A stretch of 12,220 nt of DNA from Methyloprofundus sp. (lineage in GTDB: Bacteria > Pseudomonadota > Gammaproteobacteria > Methylococcales > Methylomonadaceae), in NCBI GenBank assembly GCA_030636485.1, contig DAOVWV010000021.1, forward strand, positions 1 to 12,220, written 5' to 3'. Positions 8,297 to 12,220 of this stretch are shown here, piece by piece (position 1 is the first letter of the stretch; the number at the start of each line of letters is the position of its first letter). Position numbers and translations under genes: made by a program. The notes under the pieces are model-generated. The model worked only from the letters and a program-made list of their open reading frames with translations. It had not been told where the DNA came from and searched no databases.

Positions 8297-9217
8297 ATGA
8301 TTAAACAACGAACATTAAAAAATACGATTAGAGCAACCGGGGTTGGACTGCATACCGGCGATAAAATCTATTTGACATTACATCCCGCGGCTATTGATAG
8401 CGGCATTAAATTCAGGCGGGTTGATTTGGCCGAGCCCGTCACAATAGATGCTATCCCGCATAATGTGGGTGAAACAACCTTATCCACTACTCTGGTCAAG
8501 GATAAAGTAAAAATATCGACCATTGAACATTTATTATCTGCAATGGCAGGTTTGGGAATAGATAATGCATTGATTGATGTCACTGCCGCTGAAGTGCCCA
8601 TTATGGATGGTAGTGCGGGACCCTTTGTGTTTTTAATTCAATCGGCAGGTGTGCAGGAGCAGGATGCACCTAAGAAGTATATTAAGATCAAACAAGAAGT
8701 TAAAGTACATGATGCCGATAAGTGGGCAGCATTTTTACCTATGGATGGATTTAAACTCACCTTTACCATTGATTTTGAACACCCGGCATTTGATGAGAAT
8801 GTAAAGACTGCAACGATGGACTTTTCATCCACGACCTTTGTCAGAGAGGTGAGTCGCGCACGTACTTTCGGTTTTATGAAAGATATAGAGTTTTTAAGAG
8901 AAAATAACCTGGCACTTGGGGGAAGCCTAGATAACGCCATTGTTATTGATGATGACAAAATACTCAATGAAGGTGGACTGCGTTATGCTGATGAATTTGT
9001 CAAACATAAAATGCTGGATGCCATCGGCGATTTATATTTATTAGGGCACAGCTTAATCGGTGAGTATCAAGGCTATAAATCAGGGCATGGCTTGAATAAT
9101 CAGCTTTTACGGGCACTGATGGCTAACCCTGATGCCTGGGAAACGATAACCTTCGAAAATGACGACGATGCGCCAATTCCCTTTATGCGCTCTGCCGAAA
9201 GCCGCGCTGGTGAATAA
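8297..9217 (+). CDS. lpxC: LpxC, UDP-3-O-acyl-N-acetylglucosamine deacetylase
   Basis: This cytosolic Zn-dependent hydrolase catalyses the committed step of lipid A synthesis. The first domain has TGVGLHTG (14-21) and the zinc-site motif [16 protein letters not shown] (75-90), with Glu 77 (general base) and zinc ligand His 78. The second domain has SRARTFGFM (186-194), [11 protein letters not shown] (208-218) and [13 protein letters not shown] (234-246), with zinc ligands His 237 and Asp 241. GHGLNNQLL (263-271) has the conserved His 264. All catalytic residues are in place and the length of 306 is standard (E. coli 305). The ATG at 8297 has AGG at 8286-8288. The far C-terminus is polar and charged (SAESRAGE), unlike the hydrophobic FtsH degron of the E. 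coli enzyme. The gene follows ftsZ by 166 nt and may have its own promoter there. Confidence 0.98.
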   Translation: MIKQRTLKNTIRATGVGLHTGDKIYLTLHPAAIDSGIKFRRVDLAEPVTIDAIPHNVGETTLSTTLVKDKVKISTIEHLLSAMAGLGIDNALIDVTAAEVPIMDGSAGPFVFLIQSAGVQEQDAPKKYIKIKQEVKVHDADKWAAFLPMDGFKLTFTIDFEHPAFDENVKTATMDFSSTTFVREVSRARTFGFMKDIEFLRENNLALGGSLDNAIVIDDDKILNEGGLRYADEFVKHKMLDAIGDLYLLGHSLIGEYQGYKSGHGLNNQLLRALMANPDAWETITFENDDDAPIPFMRSAESRAGE

Positions 9218-9253
9218 CCCAGCAACGAGACTACCCACTAAGATGTGATGGGG

Positions 9254-9310
9254 TTTACCATGAAGAGCGGATTGTCATACAGAAAAAAGAAGCACGTTCT
9301 TCATGGTAAA
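9254..9310. repeat. Long inverted repeat at the lpxC/DUF721 convergent junction
   Basis: TTTACCATGAAGAGCG (9254-9269) pairs with CGTTCTTCATGGTAAA (9295-9310). This gives 13 perfect base pairs, one G-T position and two more pairs, a 16 bp stem around a 25 nt purine-rich loop. It lies 36 nt after the lpxC stop and 4 nt from the stop of the opposing gene. Its place between convergent genes suggests a two-way transcription end or mRNA-stabilising hairpin. There is no T-run on either strand after the stem (the plus strand has AAAAAAATT, the minus strand CCCCATC), so it is not a standard intrinsic terminator. A tiny mobile or dispersed repeat is the alternative. Confidence 0.8.
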
Positions 9311-9314
9311 AAAA

Positions 9315-9746
9315 TTATTGATTCTTTTTCTTTAATGTCTGGCTTAATTTTAATAAAGCATCTTTCAGCTTACCCTCTTTCGCCGTTGACGCATTATTAC
9401 CCAGCAAGTCAATAGTCTCCGCCGAGGGGATTATTTTTTCAGATTTCTTTTCAGCTTTATAGGGATCTGGCGAAAGAAGTCTAATGCGTATCTGTTGCAC
9501 TTTTTCAGTGCTCTGAGTATTAACGGCCGCTTTTATCTGCGCATGAAAAAAGCGTAGCTGTGAAGCCCAGCTTGCAGAACTGACATAAATTAAGAGTGTA
9601 TTATGATTAATCACACAGCTTTTTATATGCGGCTTAATCTGCTCAGGAGTCACCGATAAAACAATCTGTAGTACCTTTTGATGCCGGGCAAGGTGGCGTT
9701 GTACTGCCGCAGTATTGGAAAAAGAATAAGCACTTTTAAACCTCAT
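9315..9746 (-). CDS. DUF721 protein, DciA-like (probable replicative helicase loader)
   Basis: This is a small soluble protein of 143 residues. The N-terminal about 90 residues look like the DUF721/DciA domain: helical start, then VTPEQIKPHIKSCVINHNTL, a strand LLIYVSSASWASQLRF (51-66) with the conserved Trp 60 and following Leu-Arg, and IRIRLL at 86-91. The remainder is a Lys- and Ser-rich tail that ends in KKKNQ and looks disordered. DciA proteins load or control the DnaB helicase in bacteria lacking DnaC. A DUF721 gene beside lpxC is, as far as I recall, a recurring arrangement in Gammaproteobacteria. The ATG shares 4 nt with the stop of the permease gene, with GAGG (9755-9758 on the complement) about 8 nt upstream. 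The family call is reasonably sure; the helicase role is inferred, because many DUF721 members are untested. Confidence 0.78.
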   Translation of the reverse strand: MRFKSAYSFSNTAAVQRHLARHQKVLQIVLSVTPEQIKPHIKSCVINHNTLLIYVSSASWASQLRFFHAQIKAAVNTQSTEKVQQIRIRLLSPDPYKAEKKSEKIIPSAETIDLLGNNASTAKEGKLKDALLKLSQTLKKKNQ

Positions 9747-10459
9747 GAGTCAAGCCTCGTGTAATACGATTTAACGAAGTTCAGGTATAAGGCTGTAGAT
9801 AGGCCTGATGAGCCAAAAATCATTGCCATGACCATCACCTGATAACGTGCCGCAATAAAGGGTGAGATACCCGAAAGAATTTGCCCTGTCATCATACCTG
9901 GTAAAGAAACCAGACCTACCGCAAACAAAGAATTAATAACCGGAATCATCGCTGTTTGAAACGCAGTATTGCGCGCCTGAGTATAGTTATCTTTCATCTG
10001 AATCTCCGCCTGTAATCGCTCCGCCGCCAGACTGACGCTGTTCATGGAATTCGCAAAAACCATCCCCGCAATAGGTATAATAGTGTGTGGCTCATACCAA
10101 GGTGTAACAGAGAGAGTCCCTTGCGTAATTAAAAGCAGTGTAAACCCTCCACCTAAAGCAATCGACAGGAAAGCGTATTTATATAATGTTAAACGCTGTC
10201 CGGCAACCGTACCCAAAGCAATCCAGCTAGAGGCAAAACACATAATAAACAGAATCAGTAAAATGAAGTAACTGTCTTGTGAATCAAATATAAACGTTAA
10301 TACATACCCCACCAGCGCTAATTGAACCAACATACGCATTAGCGCATATACTGAATGCCCAACACTCAGTGACCAGCGTGAAATAAGCAATAAAACCAGT
10401 AATGCCGGAATGAGTGATAAGGCAAGGTCATTTATACTGATGGTTTCAATACTGTTCAT
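9743..10459 (-). CDS. FetB/YbbM-like (UPF0014) ABC transporter permease
   Basis: This is an integral inner-membrane protein of 238 residues with about six or seven hydrophobic segments (about 12-27, 39-58, 64-82, 95-113, 124-142, 171-190, 208-228). Family signatures are IPIAGMVFANSMNSVSLA (128-145) and SLPGMMTGQILSGISP (185-200), followed by AARYQVMVM. These match UPF0014, whose E. coli member FetB (about 259 residues) works with the ATPase FetA in iron export and oxidative-stress resistance. No ATPase gene lies on either side here, so iron transport is only inferred. The start ATG at 10459 is the only reasonable one, since an in-frame stop lies three codons upstream. No good ribosome-binding site is visible before it. 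It follows the DUF502 gene by 35 nt and overlaps the DUF721 start by 4 nt, so the three are probably co-transcribed. Confidence 0.85.
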   Translation of the reverse strand: MNSIETISINDLALSLIPALLVLLLISRWSLSVGHSVYALMRMLVQLALVGYVLTFIFDSQDSYFILLILFIMCFASSWIALGTVAGQRLTLYKYAFLSIALGGGFTLLLITQGTLSVTPWYEPHTIIPIAGMVFANSMNSVSLAAERLQAEIQMKDNYTQARNTAFQTAMIPVINSLFAVGLVSLPGMMTGQILSGISPFIAARYQVMVMAMIFGSSGLSTALYLNFVKSYYTRLDS

Positions 10460-10494
10460 AGATAATTAAGGCGTATTAGGCATGTGGGTAAATA

Positions 10495-11091
10495 TTATTT
10501 TGCCTTTAGTTTTTGTAAATTATCAATATGATTGAAATCAACACCAACACTAATGATAAAGCTGGTTGCTTCTTCAATATTCATTTTTGATTTGATGATT
10601 TTAGATTCATGCACAATCACGGTAAAACCAGAGGTCGGATTAGGTGAGGTCGGAATAAACAGAATATACATATCATCAACTTTGTTGGTCACATAAGCAG
10701 GTACCCAGACATCATCTTTGGGGTATTCGGTAAAAACAACTTCACGGGCTCCCTTGCTTTCATGTCCAGAAAATAGATTGACGACTTTTTTGGTGACCCG
10801 GTAAATTGAATTTAATAGTGGGATACGGTTAATAATATTGTCAATGACGCGAATTACCCAGGAGCCTTCAACCTTTGTTAGCCGATAGCCAATATAAACA
10901 AACAGATAAAAGCTAAAGATAAAGATGGCAATGGTGAGCAGGTAATTATCCCAGTAACCATACACTATCTGAAAAGTACCAGAAATGAATTCTTTCATAA
11001 ATAGTACAATTTGCAAAATAACCACGACAGGGATAAAGGCAAAGACTCCAATTAAAAAGTAATTGGCAATGCGTTTTAAATAGTCATTCAT
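10495..11091 (-). CDS. DUF502 family membrane protein of unknown function
   Basis: A 198-residue inner-membrane protein. Two hydrophobic segments (about 10-32 and 50-70) are followed by a soluble domain. The DUF502 hallmarks are RIPLLNSIYRVTK (89-101), FIPTSPNPTSGF (145-156) and the late NIEEATSFIISVG (171-183). Family members are widespread in Proteobacteria, chlamydiae and plants (plant LCV-like proteins), but no biochemical activity is established, and I infer none. The length is normal for the family. The ATG at 11091 is well supported, with GGAG 8 nt upstream on the minus strand. It is the first gene of the likely minus-strand unit with the FetB-like permease and the DUF721 protein. A membrane or envelope role would fit both its segments and the neighbouring permease. 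Confidence 0.88.
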   Translation of the reverse strand: MNDYLKRIANYFLIGVFAFIPVVVILQIVLFMKEFISGTFQIVYGYWDNYLLTIAIFIFSFYLFVYIGYRLTKVEGSWVIRVIDNIINRIPLLNSIYRVTKKVVNLFSGHESKGAREVVFTEYPKDDVWVPAYVTNKVDDMYILFIPTSPNPTSGFTVIVHESKIIKSKMNIEEATSFIISVGVDFNHIDNLQKLKAK

Positions 11092-11116
11092 AATTTTCTC
11101 CGTTTATTATTGTTAT

Positions 11117-11144
11117 TAATTAGGCATTAAAAGATTTAAGTCAA
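11117..11144 (-). promoter_or_regulatory. Weak candidate promoter for the DUF502-permease-DUF721 unit
   Basis: On the minus strand TTGACT (complement of 11139-11144) matches five of six -35 bases. It is followed after 16 nt by the AT-rich TAATTA (11117-11122) as a poor -10. It lies 26 nt upstream of the DUF502 start. The -35 is good but the -10 is weak, so this is tentative. Confidence 0.25.
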
Positions 11145-11242
11145 TAAAGGTATCGCCCTTAATGACTTGCAACATGTTGATTGCAATGGAGATAGGTGAA
11201 AGTACCGAGAGGATGTAGCTAAAATATCAACGGGCATTGAAA

Positions 11243-11372
11243 GCACCTGTAGGTTTATCGCTAATGTTCGATAAGTATACCTTGCATAGGGGCGTGACTA
11301 AAGGATTATATGATACTTGCATATAGGAGCGGCTTTAGCCGCATAGTGTGGATAAAGCCGTCCTACAGGTGC
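11243..11372. repeat. REP/BIME-like palindromic element bounded by an 11 bp inverted repeat
   Basis: GCACCTGTAGG (11243-11253) and its exact reverse complement CCTACAGGTGC (11362-11372) bound a 130 nt segment. Inside, TTATCG (11255-11260) pairs with CGATAA (11269-11274), and CTTGCATA is directly repeated at 11281-11288 and 11316-11323. The right half holds two head-to-head REP-like units, listed separately. The TAGGAG-type head followed by a GCGGC-TTTA-GCCGC hairpin resembles the REP sequences mobilised by RAYT (TnpA-REP) transposases in pseudomonads and other Gammaproteobacteria. No transposase gene is in the window and I see no clear target duplication. Confidence 0.6.
11324..11365. repeat. 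Pair of inverted REP-like units
   Basis: TAGGAGCGGCTTTA (11324-11337) pairs with TAAAGCCGTCCTA (11353-11365): 13 base pairs with one bulged G. The first unit also contains its own perfect 5 bp hairpin, GCGGC-TTTA-GCCGC (11329-11342). The second unit, read on the minus strand, is CTGTAGGACGGCTTTATCC, a diverged copy of the first. The alternative folds (one long stem or two short ones) are typical of BIMEs. It may act as the transcription or decay boundary behind the mutarotase gene. Confidence 0.65.
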
Positions 11373-11420
11373 CTGGATTATTTATGCAGCTCCAATAAGC
11401 TTGTCGTCATCGACACATTG

Positions 11421-12220
11421 TTAAACAATACGGTAATTCGCATTCATTCTATGTTCGCTATTGGGCTGAATTTCCACACTGTCTGTTGCAGCATTTGCAA
11501 CTTCCAGGCAAATAAAATGTTTATAATCATCCTTATCCAGATCCTTCATTGCCGCCGCACCTTTAGCCCAGGGGTTCCAGACCACCACATTGTTATTGCC
11601 AGAAGAGCTTATTTCAATCCTGCGCTTAAAGACGGGATCATCTATGAGCAGCTTATGTTGTATATCAGTATGAATATGGTCAGTTTCTGTTGCAATTGTA
11701 ATCGCTCCCTCTTGGAAGGCTTTAGCAAAGTTTTTATTTTTATCTACATACTCAGTCTGCTCCAACCCTAGCGCCTTTACTTGAGTTATATCGCCGACAT
11801 TGAAATAACTATGTAATGCCTCAGTAATAGAAAAAGCCTGGTTTCCTGTATTACGTGTTAATAATTCAAGCCTTAGTGAATCGCCAATGATTATTTCCAG
11901 AGAAAGGTGAAACTGAAAAGGCCAGATTAGTCGGGTTTCTTCTGAATCCACAAACTCCAGAACTATTTTAGACTCCCCATTGTCTAATGCAGTCGTCGAT
12001 AAAACCGACCACAAAGCATTGCGTACAAACCCATGATCTGCTCCTCTAGCTTGATGAGTATCATCAGACTCAGGTGCAGCACCAAACCAGGGCCAGCAAA
12101 TAGGAATCCCGCCTTTAATGGCTTTACCTTCCTTAAAATAGGCATTATCACTGACAAACATTAAATCTTCAGCTTCACTAACAGGTGTAAAGGATAAAAC
12201 CTGTCCTGCATAAACAGATA
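11421..12220 (-). CDS. D-hexose-6-phosphate mutarotase (YeaD-type aldose 1-epimerase family), 5' end outside window
   Basis: This soluble beta-sandwich enzyme of the galactose-mutarotase-like fold probably interconverts alpha and beta anomers of glucose-6-phosphate. The frame stays open to the right edge (reading GQVLSFTPVSEAEDL before the first Met at 12161), so the true start is upstream of the window. About 266 residues are visible, against about 294 in E. coli YeaD. Counting from the Met at 12161, the signatures are GGIPICWPWFG (17-27), ADHGFVRNALW (41-51), ALHSYFNVGDI (115-125) with the catalytic His 117, VVWNPW (193-198) and FICLEVANA (217-225) with the catalytic Glu 220. The GGIPICWPWFG and ALHSYFNVGDI forms separate it from plain aldose 1-epimerases (GalM). 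The sugar specificity is inferred from family. It reads in the same direction as the DUF502 unit but is separated from it by 329 nt with repeats, so it is probably not in that operon. Confidence 0.92.
   Translation of the reverse strand, partial: SVYAGQVLSFTPVSEAEDLMFVSDNAYFKEGKAIKGGIPICWPWFGAAPESDDTHQARGADHGFVRNALWSVLSTTALDNGESKIVLEFVDSEETRLIWPFQFHLSLEIIIGDSLRLELLTRNTGNQAFSITEALHSYFNVGDITQVKALGLEQTEYVDKNKNFAKAFQEGAITIATETDHIHTDIQHKLLIDDPVFKRRIEISSSGNNNVVVWNPWAKGAAAMKDLDKDDYKHFICLEVANAATDSVEIQPNSEHRMNANYRIV

Larger units (their letters stand above)
11092..11420. other. Gene-free interval between DUF502 and the mutarotase gene
   Basis: These 329 nt hold no open frame that I would call a gene. 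The left third is the DUF502 upstream region. The centre and right hold a palindromic repeat element (about 11243-11372). Near the right end TGTCG-TCAT-CGACA (11402-11415) is a 5 bp hairpin just beyond the mutarotase stop, without a T-run. The two flanking genes point away from each other relative to the repeat only on one side: both read leftward, so the repeat lies downstream of the mutarotase gene and upstream of DUF502. Confidence 0.7.

Noticed and set aside
9254-9310. Calling the lpxC/DUF721 inverted repeat an intrinsic terminator
   Set aside because: No T-run follows the stem on either strand and the loop is 25 nt, so only a repeat or structured 3' end can be supported.
11243-11372. CRISPR array
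   Set aside because: The repeats are inverted and unevenly spaced, there are no regular direct repeats with unique spacers, and no cas gene is near.
11310-11771. Plus-strand open frame of 153 codons spanning part of the REP-like element and the 3' end of the mutarotase gene
   Set aside because: It is antisense to a well-supported gene, starts inside the palindromic repeat, has no ribosome-binding site and resembles no known family.

Overview
This window carries the distal half of a division and cell wall (dcw) cluster from a Gram-negative bacterium. lpxC directly after ftsZ, an ftsA-ftsZ pair, a DciA-type DUF721 gene beside lpxC and a FetB-type permease all point to a gammaproteobacterium. 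Base composition is moderately AT-rich. A methanotroph-like (Methylococcales) lineage would fit the murC-murB-ddl-ftsQ order and the protein sequences, but that is a low-confidence impression. The sequence alone does not name a species.

Positions 1-9217, plus strand: the 3' part of ftsW, then murG, murC, murB, ddl, ftsQ, ftsA, ftsZ and lpxC. From ftsW to ftsQ the genes overlap by 4 nt (ATGA or GTGA) or, for murC-murB, lie 2 nt apart, so this is one tightly coupled translation unit. It makes lipid II (MurG), feeds its cytoplasmic precursors (MurC, MurB, Ddl), and builds the divisome (FtsW, FtsQ, FtsA, FtsZ). Spacing loosens at ftsQ-ftsA (56 nt with a small hairpin) and ftsZ-lpxC (166 nt with a candidate promoter). 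lpxC commits precursor to lipid A, so wall and outer-membrane synthesis sit next to each other.

Positions 9218-9314: a convergent junction holding a long, nearly perfect inverted repeat with a 16 bp stem and no T-tract.

Positions 9315-11091, minus strand: a likely three-gene unit, read DUF502 membrane protein, FetB-like (UPF0014) permease, DUF721/DciA-like protein. The last two overlap by 4 nt. No ATPase partner for the permease is in the window.

Positions 11092-11420: a gene-free stretch with a REP/BIME-like palindromic element (about 11243-11372) bounded by an 11 bp inverted repeat.

Positions 11421-12220, minus strand: a YeaD-type D-hexose-6-phosphate mutarotase that runs off the right edge.

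All coding regions look intact. The window is mostly conserved core genome, and I see no convincing new defence, mobile or biosynthetic system. The points worth a second look are the intergenic repeats, the LpxC C-terminus and the permease without a visible ATPase.
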